The translations under genes and the position numbers were made by a program. From the NCBI GenBank assembly GCA_963649295.1, contig CAVJHK010000004.1:6578-70577 (forward strand): DNA of 64,000 nucleotides. Reading direction: 5' to 3'. Numbering within the stretch: the first letter of the stretch is position 1; each line of letters begins with the position of its first letter. Source of the stretch: RGIG3528 sp963649295. GTDB taxonomy: Bacteria > Bacillota > Clostridia > Lachnospirales > Lachnospiraceae. The notes beneath the pieces are model-generated. The model saw only the letters and a list, made by a program, of their open reading frames with translations. It did not search any database and was not told where the DNA came from. Shown here piece by piece: positions 6,960 through 15,950 of this stretch.

Positions 6960-9068
6960 ATGAGAAAAGGCTTCAGAAAAGCGGCATCCGCCGTACTCGC
7001 TTTTTCGCTTGTGCTGTCATGTGCGGCATGCGGCAGCAAAACAAACGGCGATGTGAACGGAAGCACGGCAACACCGACAACGTCTGCAGGTATTACGGAA
7101 GGCGTAAAAGCGACTTCCACACCCACACCCGTTCCGACGGAAAGCACAGAGCCTAAAGAAATTGTTACAATCAGATGGGGCACGCATTATGAACAGGGAT
7201 TAAATCCGCATTATGTGGATGAGGTTACGGGACTTTATGTAATGGCCGAAGACGAAAGAGAGGCAAGAATCGCAGCGGAAGAGGCGGTGCTTGAACAACT
7301 CGGCGTTACATTCGAATATGTTCAGTATGCGGACGACACAAGAGTTTCGCTTTTGCAAAGCGTTATGGCGGGAAATCCGATTTGCGATATAGCCGTTCTT
7401 TGGGGCGGATGTGAGAGCAATATCATTTCCCAAAACATTGTCAAGAATCTTGATGATTTTGCTTATCTTTTTGAAGAAAACGAGGCGATGAGCTGGATGC
7501 TTGACGGTGAACTTTACGGACACCGCTATCTTATGACAAATGTCGTAAGATTCATCCCCAGATGGCCGCTTTGCTACAACATTTCGATGATTGAGGCGGT
7601 TGACAGCTTAAAGGACGAAAACGGCAATACGATTTATCCGAATACCCTTTTTGACGAGGGCAAATGGACATGGAGCACGTTTAAGGATTATCTTGAAAAG
7701 ATTGATGCTTATTACGCAAACAACGATAATGTTGACGCATATTATACCGACACAAGATTTGCAACGCTTTCCGCAGCATATTCGGCAGGCGCCGCAATTT
7801 ACGGAAACGACGGACTTCAGGTTGAGTCCGACGGAATGAAGGATGCGTGGAATTTTATCGACAGCCTTTTAAAGGATGAGCTTTTGACTGTTGAACTTTA
7901 TGATGACGGCTATACACCCGGCTGGTGCTGGCCCGCATATCACCTTCAGGACGGTCAGACCGTATTTGCGGATGTTCCTGACTGGCTTATCGGCGGTGCT
8001 TCAAGCGGATGTGCATCACGCGGCGAATCGATAGGCATTGTTCCCTGGCCGAGAAGCGACAAGCTTGCGGCAGACGACGAATCATACGAACAGGCTATGA
8101 CCATCAACGACTCACTTTGTATTTTGAAGGGCGTTGACGACAAAACAACGGAACTTGCAATAAAGGCACTTATGCTTTATACGGAAGTTTATTGCTGCGA
8201 ACTCGGCGGCGTAGACACCTACGAAGAGTATATAGAAGCTGCGGCAACGGCTCAGGCTGCGGCATACGGATTCGATATCTTTAACGAAAAAGTAGGCGAT
8301 TCCATACTTAATTCCTTCATCTATATCACAAATAAGGTTCAGGGCGGCAACGATTATTCCGACCTTATGGGTATTCGTGAAACATGGGATGAAATTATAG
8401 GAAAATCCTATTTCGGAATCGACGGATACGGTTCTTATGACGTTTCGATCGAGCAGTATATAGGAAAGTTTGAAGAAAAAATTTCCGAAATGGAAGCAAT
8501 TCTTGCGAGCAACACTCCTCATGACAACGTCAAGCCTACGGTCACGTTTGTTAAGAGTCCGATTGCTGTTCCTCTCGGAACAAAGGAAACGGATCTTGAC
8601 ACATGGGCACAGTTCTATGCGGCAACAGATAACGGTGACGGTGTTATGACCATGGATAAGTTCTCGATTAAGTGGAACGACGGCTTTAACGCAGATATTT
8701 TCAATACCGTCGGATATTATCACAGAGCATTTAAGGGACAGTTTACGGATTCGTCCGGCAACACGGATTATAAGACGGCATCGGTTTATGTATATGATCC
8801 CGCAAACAAGACGGCACCTACAGTCGTAATAAACGAGGCTGCACCCGAGCTTAGCCTCAATGCGGATGTTTCGGCAATTGCATGGGTTGGCGAAAATGCA
8901 TATATCCTTTCGGCTGCGGATGCTGACGGACTTGATGTTTCATCGGGCGTAAAGGCTGATCTTTCCACACTCGACACTTCGACTGCGGGAACCTATAACG
9001 TAAATATCACGGTTACGGATTTTGCGGGTAATACCACAACAGTTACGGTAGCGGTTACTGTTAAGTAA
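6960..9068 (+). CDS. Extracellular solute-binding lipoprotein with two C-terminal Ig-like domains
   Basis: The 702-residue protein carries a lipoprotein signal ending in SCAACGS, a Thr/Pro-rich linker to about residue 60, a family 1 solute-binding domain (about 65-525) and then two extracellular beta-sandwich modules: about 525-610 (PTVTFVKSPIAV...) and about 620-702, ending GTYNVNITVTDFAGNTTTVTV, a DUF5011/cadherin-like pattern. Ordinary sugar-binding lipoproteins are about 430-550 residues, so the Ig-like tails are extra and may position the protein in the cell wall. AAGGAGG lies 5 nt before the ATG. It is the first and probably most strongly expressed gene of the rightward string, followed by a hairpin. 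The sugar is unknown; the neighbouring GH30 and GH35 suggest a galactoside. Confidence 0.88.
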   Translation: MRKGFRKAASAVLAFSLVLSCAACGSKTNGDVNGSTATPTTSAGITEGVKATSTPTPVPTESTEPKEIVTIRWGTHYEQGLNPHYVDEVTGLYVMAEDEREARIAAEEAVLEQLGVTFEYVQYADDTRVSLLQSVMAGNPICDIAVLWGGCESNIISQNIVKNLDDFAYLFEENEAMSWMLDGELYGHRYLMTNVVRFIPRWPLCYNISMIEAVDSLKDENGNTIYPNTLFDEGKWTWSTFKDYLEKIDAYYANNDNVDAYYTDTRFATLSAAYSAGAAIYGNDGLQVESDGMKDAWNFIDSLLKDELLTVELYDDGYTPGWCWPAYHLQDGQTVFADVPDWLIGGASSGCASRGESIGIVPWPRSDKLAADDESYEQAMTINDSLCILKGVDDKTTELAIKALMLYTEVYCCELGGVDTYEEYIEAAATAQAAAYGFDIFNEKVGDSILNSFIYITNKVQGGNDYSDLMGIRETWDEIIGKSYFGIDGYGSYDVSIEQYIGKFEEKISEMEAILASNTPHDNVKPTVTFVKSPIAVPLGTKETDLDTWAQFYAATDNGDGVMTMDKFSIKWNDGFNADIFNTVGYYHRAFKGQFTDSSGNTDYKTASVYVYDPANKTAPTVVINEAAPELSLNADVSAIAWVGENAYILSAADADGLDVSSGVKADLSTLDTSTAGTYNVNITVTDFAGNTTTVTVAVTVK

Positions 9069-9096
9069 TCAAAAAGTAAAAACAAAAATCGGCGTA

Positions 9097-9118
9097 AAGG
9101 GGCAATTATTTGCCCCTT
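9097..9118 (+). other. Intercistronic stem-loop after the solute-binding protein gene
   Basis: A perfect 9-bp stem (AAGGGGCAA with TTGCCCCTT) closes a TTAT loop in the 77-bp gap between the binding-protein gene and the next gene. No T run follows, so mRNA stabilisation or partial read-through control is more likely than full termination. Confidence 0.55.
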
Positions 9119-9145
9119 GCGTCATAATGATTCACGGAGACTGAT

Positions 9146-12022
9146 ATGAAGAAAAAGAATTTAATTATAACCGCATGCGTAATTGTCTTGGTTATCGGAA
9201 TAATCATAATTAAACATTTTGCATCGGACGATTCCGTGAATTTATCGACGGAGAGACTTACCGACACAACCTATGAAGAATCATATAACGACTATTTGTC
9301 GGAAAACGGTTATGCGGGAATTATGGCAGAGGATACGATAAATGTCGATATATCCGTCTTTGCTTCCGACGAAAAAATGAATGCAGAATATACGGACGGA
9401 TATCTTGTTACATCGGAAGAGGGAACGGTTACATTTTTCTTTGATGTCAAAGAAGCGGGATTTTATAACATGTGTGTTACTTATATGGCAATTCCCGGAA
9501 CGACATCGGATATACAACGAAAAATTTTGATAGACAACGAATTGTGTTATGATGCGCTCTCTCAAATTTTGTTTAAGCGTACATGGCAGGACAATGAAAT
9601 AAAAGTAAAAAATGACAACGAAATCAGACCGTCGGCCACGGAAATTTATGCGGACAGGACGGTTTACATAGAAGATTACGGAAGACGAAACGAGGCACCG
9701 CTATGTGTTTATCTTTCTGCGGGCGCACATGCGGTAACGCTTGAATCCGTAAAGGAATCGCTTGCCGTAAAGGAATTTTCTTTTAAGGCAAAGGAAGAAA
9801 CAAAAGCATATTCAAGCGTAATCGAAGAATTAAAAAGCATTTATACGGTATACGATAAGGAAACTCTCAAAGGTGAAGCGGAAAGAGCGGACGGAATCAC
9901 ACTTTCGATTAAGAAAAGCAGCCGTTCGATTAACATAAACAAAAATTATTCGGATGCTGCGCTTTCACCTTATCATCCCTACAATATCGTTTACAACACG
10001 ATAGGCGGAGATTCCTTTAAGACATCCGGAGATACGGTTACCTGGGAAGTTGATGTTCCGGAAACGGGACTTTATACAATTACGTTTAAGGGAAGACAAT
10101 CCGAAAAGCGAGGTGTCACATCATACAGAAGACTTTACGTAAACGACGTTGTGCCTTATCGGGAAGCAGAAAAAATTTCCTTTGATTATACGGGTGACAT
10201 GACAAATTATACAATATCGGATGAATCCGGAAATCCGATGCTTTTTCTGTTTAATAAAGGGACAAATACGATAACTCTTGAAGTTGTGCTCGGGGACTTT
10301 GGGGCTGTGCTTACGGAAGTGGAAGAGAGCATGTACAACTTAAACCGCCTTTACTTAAAGGTTGTAACTCTTACAGGTACGGCACCGAGCGAATATATAG
10401 ATTATGAAATAAGAAAAAAAGTGCCCGAGTTTGAAACGGTAATGAGTAATGAAGCGGAAAGACTTACCGCGTGCTTAAACGAAATGATTTATATAACTGG
10501 TGAAAAGGGCGAAAATACGGCGCTGCTTGAAAAAATGGCAATTGAAGCAGCGGAACTTTCACTTGATCCGGAAAGTGTCACAAAGGAGCTTTCGAGGTGG
10601 AAGAGCAACATTTCCGCGCTCGGAACGTGGGCGGTAAATATTTCGGAAATGCCGCTCGAAATAGATTCCGTTTATCTTTCGGGTGAAATGAGCGAAATCG
10701 AAAAGCCTACAGCGGGATTTTTTAAGAATGCATATTATGGTGTAGTGAGGTTTTTTGCATCATTTTTTGTAAAAACGGATGAAGTTACGAGTTCCGAAGA
10801 TTATGATGCGGATGACGATGACGTGCTTACGGTATGGATGGTTTCGGCAGGCAAGGAGCAGGCGCAGATTCTTCAAAATATGATAGACGAGGAATTTATT
10901 CCGGAATACGACATACCCGTAAAATTGCAGCTCATCCCTCTTGGTGTTGTGCTTCGTGCGGCACTTACGGGAAACGGACCGGATGTGCTTGTGGGGGTAT
11001 CGCAGGGAACTCTTTCCGATTTTGCGATGAGAAATGCGCTTGTTGCTGTATCAGATCTTCCGGGATTTAATGAAGAAGCCGAAAGATTTTATGAAAGTGC
11101 GATTACGGGCGGCACATATATGGACAAGGTATACGGACTTCCCGAAACCCAGACGTTCATGATGACCTTTTACAGGTCGGACGTCTTAAGTGAACTGGGG
11201 CTTAATGTTCCCAAAACATGGGATGATATAAAAGAAATAATTCCGATACTTCAAAGAAACAATTATGATTTTTATATGCCGAAAACGGAAATATATTCGT
11301 CGATGGTATTTCAATACGGCGGCGATTATTATCTGGGAGAGGGCGTAAATTACGGCTCCGCCTCGGGACTTAAATCGGGCGTGGCAATGGAAGCGTTCAA
11401 AAATCTTACGGATTTCTTTACATGTTACAAGCTTCAGGTGTCCGTTGATTTCACAAATCGTTTCAGAACGGGTGAAATGCCCATAGGAATCGCAAATTAT
11501 ACAACATATTGCAATCTCGAGATTTTTGCACCCGAAATAAAAGGACTTTGGTCGTTTGCCGCTTTTCCGGGAACGGTAAAAGAAGACGGCACGATTGACA
11601 ACACATTTGTGACGGACACTTCGCAAAGCGTAATTCTTTCGTCTTCCGACAAACAATCTGAGGCATGGGAATTTATAAAATGGTGGACGGGATCGGAGGC
11701 ACAGTTAAATTATGCCACAACGATAGAGTCTGTTATGGGAACGGCGGCAAGATATGCGGCTGCCGACAAATATGTTTTAAAGAATCTTCCGTGGAGCGCC
11801 GCAGAATACAGGGCGCTTTCCGCACAACTGGAAAACACAAAAGGAATTCCCGCAGTGCCCGGAAGCTATATGACGGGCAGAATGGTAAGCTATGCGTTTG
11901 ACGACGTTGTGGCAAATGATTCAAATCCCCGAGAAACGCTTTATTTAAACGTGAAAGCGATAGACAAGGAACTCATAAAGAAACGTACGGAATTCGGAAT
12001 CGAAACGGAAGTTAACGAATAA
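9146..12022 (+). CDS. Membrane-anchored solute-binding protein with two N-terminal lectin-like modules
   Basis: This 958-residue protein starts with an uncleaved-looking membrane anchor (about residues 5-23). Two similar beta-rich modules follow, at about 45-215 (GTVTFFFDVKEAGFYNMCVT) and 285-405 (TVTWEVDVPETGLYTITFKG), resembling CBM6/35-type carbohydrate-binding folds. A mainly helical stretch leads to a full family 1 solute-binding domain (about 560-950) beginning DVLTVWMVSAG and including YGLPETQTFMMTFYRSDVL. Binding proteins fused in this way are uncommon; the architecture suggests glycan capture and delivery in one anchored polypeptide. No lipobox is visible. The ATG has CGGAG upstream, and 21 bp separate its stop from the first permease. 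The lectin-like assignment rests on pattern only. Confidence 0.82.
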   Translation: MKKKNLIITACVIVLVIGIIIIKHFASDDSVNLSTERLTDTTYEESYNDYLSENGYAGIMAEDTINVDISVFASDEKMNAEYTDGYLVTSEEGTVTFFFDVKEAGFYNMCVTYMAIPGTTSDIQRKILIDNELCYDALSQILFKRTWQDNEIKVKNDNEIRPSATEIYADRTVYIEDYGRRNEAPLCVYLSAGAHAVTLESVKESLAVKEFSFKAKEETKAYSSVIEELKSIYTVYDKETLKGEAERADGITLSIKKSSRSININKNYSDAALSPYHPYNIVYNTIGGDSFKTSGDTVTWEVDVPETGLYTITFKGRQSEKRGVTSYRRLYVNDVVPYREAEKISFDYTGDMTNYTISDESGNPMLFLFNKGTNTITLEVVLGDFGAVLTEVEESMYNLNRLYLKVVTLTGTAPSEYIDYEIRKKVPEFETVMSNEAERLTACLNEMIYITGEKGENTALLEKMAIEAAELSLDPESVTKELSRWKSNISALGTWAVNISEMPLEIDSVYLSGEMSEIEKPTAGFFKNAYYGVVRFFASFFVKTDEVTSSEDYDADDDDVLTVWMVSAGKEQAQILQNMIDEEFIPEYDIPVKLQLIPLGVVLRAALTGNGPDVLVGVSQGTLSDFAMRNALVAVSDLPGFNEEAERFYESAITGGTYMDKVYGLPETQTFMMTFYRSDVLSELGLNVPKTWDDIKEIIPILQRNNYDFYMPKTEIYSSMVFQYGGDYYLGEGVNYGSASGLKSGVAMEAFKNLTDFFTCYKLQVSVDFTNRFRTGEMPIGIANYTTYCNLEIFAPEIKGLWSFAAFPGTVKEDGTIDNTFVTDTSQSVILSSSDKQSEAWEFIKWWTGSEAQLNYATTIESVMGTAARYAAADKYVLKNLPWSAAEYRALSAQLENTKGIPAVPGSYMTGRMVSYAFDDVVANDSNPRETLYLNVKAIDKELIKKRTEFGIETEVNE

Positions 12023-12043
12023 AGAAACGAAAGGTGTTATAAG

Positions 12044-12946
12044 ATGAATAACCAAAAGGAAAGCTTTAAGGAAATATGGCATAAGCATAAAGACAAATAC
12101 CTGATGATACTTCCGTTTGCCGTGATTTTTGTATTGTTTTCTCTTATACCGGTCATCGTTGCGATAGTTTTAAGTTTTACAAGCTTCAATATGGCTGAAA
12201 TGCCGAAGTTTATCGGCTTTGAAAATTATATAAGCCTTATTGTGGATGACGACGTTTTTTTGACGGCGGTAAAAAATACTTTCGTGCTTGCGGTTGTTAC
12301 GGGACCATTAAGTTACATATTGTGTTTTGTGCTCGCATGGCTCATAAATGAGCTTCCTCCCGTGCCGAGAGCCATACTTACGCTTATATTTTATGCTCCG
12401 TCGATATCGGGAAATGCTTATCTTGTATGGAAACTTATTTTTTCGTCGGACACCTACGGATACGCAAACGCATGGCTTTTGAAGCTCGGAATAATAAAGG
12501 ATGCCGTTCTCTGGTTCGAAAACGCTTCATATATCCTTCCGATTCTCATAATCGTGCAATTATGGCTGAGTCTCGGTGTGAGTTTTCTTTCGTTTATTGC
12601 GGGACTTCAAACGGTTGACAAATCGCTTTATGAGGCGGCAAGCGTCGAGGGTGTCAAAAACCGCTGGCAGGAATTGTGGTATATCACGCTTCCTTCGATG
12701 AAGCCACAGCTTATGTTCGGTGCCGTAATGCAAATCACGAATTCGCTTTCGATTTCCGGAATTTCGATGGAGCTTGCCGGTTTTCCGTCCGTAAATTATG
12801 CCGGACATACGATTCTCACTCACCTTCACGATTACGGCTATGTGAGATACGAGATGGGATACGCATGTACAATAGCTGTAATACTTTTCTTCATAATGAT
12901 GCTTTGCAACGTGCTTGTTCAAAAGCTTTTGAGAAAGATCGGATGA
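12044..12946 (+). CDS. Sugar ABC transporter permease, MalF/UgpA type (pair 1)
   Basis: A 300-residue permease with six predicted membrane helices, the first at about 20-42. The EAA loop reads YEAASVEGVKNRWQELWYIT, and FLSFIAGLQTVDKSL just before it is typical of UgpA-type subunits. It forms a pair with the next gene, 4 bp away. The gene follows the lectin/solute-binding fusion by 21 bp with a good AAAGG ribosome site. Confidence 0.93.
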   Translation: MNNQKESFKEIWHKHKDKYLMILPFAVIFVLFSLIPVIVAIVLSFTSFNMAEMPKFIGFENYISLIVDDDVFLTAVKNTFVLAVVTGPLSYILCFVLAWLINELPPVPRAILTLIFYAPSISGNAYLVWKLIFSSDTYGYANAWLLKLGIIKDAVLWFENASYILPILIIVQLWLSLGVSFLSFIAGLQTVDKSLYEAASVEGVKNRWQELWYITLPSMKPQLMFGAVMQITNSLSISGISMELAGFPSVNYAGHTILTHLHDYGYVRYEMGYACTIAVILFFIMMLCNVLVQKLLRKIG

Positions 12947-12950
12947 TTTT

Positions 12951-13841
12951 ATGAAAAAAACAAACAAATTTAAAAGATACATAAAAGGGCGCAAGATAAG
13001 AAGAAGAAACAGAAGCCTCGGAGCAGACATAATGCTTACGCTGATCCTCGGAATATTCGGGGCGTTCAGTGCGCTTCCTCTTTTGAATATTGTTGCAAAT
13101 GCGTTTAAGCCGATGAGCGAAATATTTTTGTTTCCGCCGAAGCTTATAACGGTTGAAAATCCGACGCTCAACAACTTTTTCGATCTCGGAAACATTATTG
13201 ATGGCTTTGACATACCTTTTTCGAGATATGCGTTCAATACTCTTTTTATAACGGGTGTGGGAACCATAGGCACGGTGCTCCTCGGTTCAATGGCTGCCTT
13301 TCCGCTCGCAAAATACAAATTCCCCGGAGCAAAAGTGATGTCCGAAGTGATTGTTTATTCACTTATGTTTTCGGGCTCGGTCACACAGATTCCCGTATAT
13401 TTTATCATGAGTAAGCTCGGATTTGTAAACACTTACCTGGCGATAATTTTACCCGCGATCGGCGGAACTCTCGGACTTTATCTCATGAAAAACTTTATGG
13501 TCCAGATACCCGACGAGATGATCGAAGCAGCAAAAATAGACGGAGCCACGGAAATGCAATTGTTCTTTAGGGTTGTGATGCCTCTTTGCAAGCCCGCCTG
13601 GATTACGCTCATCATTCTTTCGATTCAGTCTCTTTGGGGAAACACGGGAGGTGAATTTATTTATTCGGAAGAGATAAAGCCCTTAAGCTACGTTTTGTCA
13701 CAGATTACGTCATCGGGAATAGCGAGAAGCGGCGTATCGTCTGCAGTGTCTCTTATAATGCTTATCGTTCCCGTGACTGTGTTTATCGTATCTCAAAGCA
13801 ATGTTATCGAAACCATGGCAACCTCCGGTATGAAAGGATGA
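12951..13841 (+). CDS. Sugar ABC transporter permease, MalG/UgpE type (pair 1)
   Basis: A 296-residue permease with a basic N-terminus, six membrane helices, the EAA loop EAAKIDGATEMQLFFRVVM and the family's C-terminal ending (ATSGMKG). It resembles the LplC/YtcP group of permeases that accompany large binding proteins in Firmicutes. The ATG is 4 bp after the upstream stop with only a weak ribosome site, so translation is probably coupled. Its TGA overlaps the first possible start of the next gene. Confidence 0.92.
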   Translation: MKKTNKFKRYIKGRKIRRRNRSLGADIMLTLILGIFGAFSALPLLNIVANAFKPMSEIFLFPPKLITVENPTLNNFFDLGNIIDGFDIPFSRYAFNTLFITGVGTIGTVLLGSMAAFPLAKYKFPGAKVMSEVIVYSLMFSGSVTQIPVYFIMSKLGFVNTYLAIILPAIGGTLGLYLMKNFMVQIPDEMIEAAKIDGATEMQLFFRVVMPLCKPAWITLIILSIQSLWGNTGGEFIYSEEIKPLSYVLSQITSSGIARSGVSSAVSLIMLIVPVTVFIVSQSNVIETMATSGMKG

Positions 13842-13843
13842 TC

Positions 13844-15331
13844 ATGAAAAAAGTTTTAAAAATAAAATTAACGGTCGCATTTTTGATTTTGGGATTTCTT
13901 TTATTTTCGATTTCGGAAACAAAAATATATGCAGCCGACGGTTCGGCATATGAATATGAGGCATATATTTATGATTATTGGGGAAATTCACAGGATGTTC
14001 CGGCAGCTTTTAAGATAGCGACGATAATAGATAACGATAACCTCACCGGATTTAATTTCGGAACGATTGACGATGTGAGCACGGCATCCGACGGCCGCAT
14101 ATTTGTTTCCGATAAAACAAGCAGCCGTGTAAACGTATTTAAAACAGACGGCACATTTGTAACCTCGATAAAGGTTTTAAAGGAAGGCGATGGGAAAATC
14201 GCGCTTAATCCCGACGGCAGTCAGGTGACGCTTTCTTCACCTACCGGCACATGGTTTCACGAAAAGAATAATGAGCTTTATATAGCGGATTCGGGAAACA
14301 AAAACGTATATGTGCTTGACGGAACAACGTATTTTCTGATAAGGACGATTTCCGCACCAAAAAATATGACTGGTGTTACGGAATATGCGCCTTCAAAGAT
14401 AACGGTCGACAACGCAGACAGAATATATATAGTTGTTGCGTCAAGTTACGAGGGAATAGTGGAACTTGAACCGGACGGCAGATTTTCGGGATATTTTGGC
14501 GTAAACGAGCCGACCGTAAATCTTGTGCAGTATTTTTGGAAGTCGATAGCGACCGACGTTCAAAAGCAAAAAATGGGTAAGACTTATGCGCCCGGATTTA
14601 CAAATGTTTCGCTTGATTCGGAAGGCTTTGTATATGCGGTTTCAAAGGAAACAAATGCCGAAAGCAAGATTTTCAGACTTAATTCAAACGGCGAAAACGT
14701 AATAAGAGCGGAAGGTCAGGCTTTAATCGGCGACCTTTATACGGGAGAGGGCGAAAGTGCGTTTATTGATGTTTCGGTGACGGATTACGGTGTGAGCGCG
14801 GTACTTGATTCTACAAGGGGCAGAATATTTTTATATGACTATGACGGTCAAATTCTTAATATTTTCGGCGGCTATGGATATTCAAAAGGTCAGTTTAAAA
14901 ATCCGACGTCTCTTTCTTGGCTCGGAAACTACCTTGTTGTAACCGATTCCGATTTAAAATGCATTTATGTTCTTACTCCCACGGAATTCGGAAAAAATGC
15001 CTTAAAGGCAAGCGAAGAATATTATTACGGCAGATGGGAAGCGGCAACGGAATATTTTAAGGAATGTATAAAATTAAACGCAAATTATGAAGTGGCATAT
15101 GTGGGCGTCGGCAAAAATCTCCTCATGCAGGATAAATACGAAGAAGCAATGTATTATTTTAAGCTCGGAAATCAAAGGGAATATTATTCGAAGGCTTATG
15201 CGGGCTACAGAGGGGAAAAAATAAGAGAAAACTTTTATATAATTGCGATTGTGTTTGTGCTCCTTCTGGGATTGCTGATCGCAAGTGAAGTGAAATATCA
15301 TAAAAAACAACCGAAGGGGGAGAAAGCATGA
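13844..15331 (+). CDS. Exported NHL-type beta-propeller/TPR protein with C-terminal membrane anchor
   Basis: The 495-residue product has a signal peptide (about 1-27, cleavage near YAA), a region of NHL-like repeats (about 55-385; for example GRIFVSDKTSSRVNVF, ELYIADSGNKNVYVLDG, GRIFLYDYDGQILNIFGGYG), TPR-like helices (about 390-455; NYEVAYVGVGKNLLMQDKYE) and a single membrane helix (about 463-482) with a short basic tail. It is therefore displayed outside the membrane and is probably a scaffold. The ATG at 13844 has AAAGGA 5 nt upstream; an ATG two codons earlier overlaps the permease stop and is the alternative. It is tightly coupled to the next gene. No catalytic residues were recognised. 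Confidence 0.8.
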   Translation: MKKVLKIKLTVAFLILGFLLFSISETKIYAADGSAYEYEAYIYDYWGNSQDVPAAFKIATIIDNDNLTGFNFGTIDDVSTASDGRIFVSDKTSSRVNVFKTDGTFVTSIKVLKEGDGKIALNPDGSQVTLSSPTGTWFHEKNNELYIADSGNKNVYVLDGTTYFLIRTISAPKNMTGVTEYAPSKITVDNADRIYIVVASSYEGIVELEPDGRFSGYFGVNEPTVNLVQYFWKSIATDVQKQKMGKTYAPGFTNVSLDSEGFVYAVSKETNAESKIFRLNSNGENVIRAEGQALIGDLYTGEGESAFIDVSVTDYGVSAVLDSTRGRIFLYDYDGQILNIFGGYGYSKGQFKNPTSLSWLGNYLVVTDSDLKCIYVLTPTEFGKNALKASEEYYYGRWEAATEYFKECIKLNANYEVAYVGVGKNLLMQDKYEEAMYYFKLGNQREYYSKAYAGYRGEKIRENFYIIAIVFVLLLGLLIASEVKYHKKQPKGEKA

Positions 15332-15942
15332 ATAAAATAAAATATGCCGGACACTGTGTGTTTCATCCCTTTGACGGATTTTATGCGGCAAAGTACAGGC
15401 ACATGGGAAGCAATGCGGTTTCGTTTTTATTTCTTTTCCTTTACGGAATCGTATGCTGCATCGATGTTCAGTATACGGGCTTCATAATGAACAATTATCA
15501 TATTACGGAAATGAGTTCGATGAGGACGTTTATTTCCTCAATCACGATTTTCCTCTTGTTTTCTTTAAGCAACTGGACGGTTACCACGCTTTTTGACGGC
15601 AAGGGAAAATTAAATGACATATTTACGGTTACGACTTATTCGCTGATACCGGTCACAGTTACAAAAATTATTGTCATATTTTTAAGTAATTTTATTATTA
15701 AGGAAGAAGCGGCAATACTTTATGCATTTTTGGCATTCGGCTGGGTATGGTTCGGATTTATGATGATTTCGGGACTTTGCACGATTCACGAATACGGACT
15801 TTTTAAAAATATGGTAACACTTTTTGCGACGGTTGCCGCAGCCGTAATAATTTTGTTTCTGCTTGTGCTTTTTATTTCGCTTGTTGAACAGATGATAAGC
15901 TTTTTCACCACATTTTTCGGTGAACTCATGAGACGTATTTAG
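15328..15942 (+). CDS. Yip1-family integral membrane protein
   Basis: A 204-residue protein with about five hydrophobic segments. The N-terminal FHPFDGFYAAKYRHMGS and the arrangement of helices fit the bacterial Yip1/YIPF-like family, which often sits with DUF5696 proteins and sugar ABC genes in Paenibacillus and clostridia. The start overlaps the previous stop by 4 nt (ATGA) and has AAGGGGGAG upstream. Molecular role unknown; a membrane scaffold or assembly factor for the surrounding transporters is possible. Confidence 0.75.
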   Translation: MNKIKYAGHCVFHPFDGFYAAKYRHMGSNAVSFLFLFLYGIVCCIDVQYTGFIMNNYHITEMSSMRTFISSITIFLLFSLSNWTVTTLFDGKGKLNDIFTVTTYSLIPVTVTKIIVIFLSNFIIKEEAAILYAFLAFGWVWFGFMMISGLCTIHEYGLFKNMVTLFATVAAAVIILFLLVLFISLVEQMISFFTTFFGELMRRI

Positions 15943-15950
15943 GAGACGGT

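Noticed and set aside
12560..13318. 252-residue minus-strand frame opposite the permease genes
   Set aside because: It lies wholly antisense to two clear permease genes, is basic and without a ribosome site or domain; a shadow frame.
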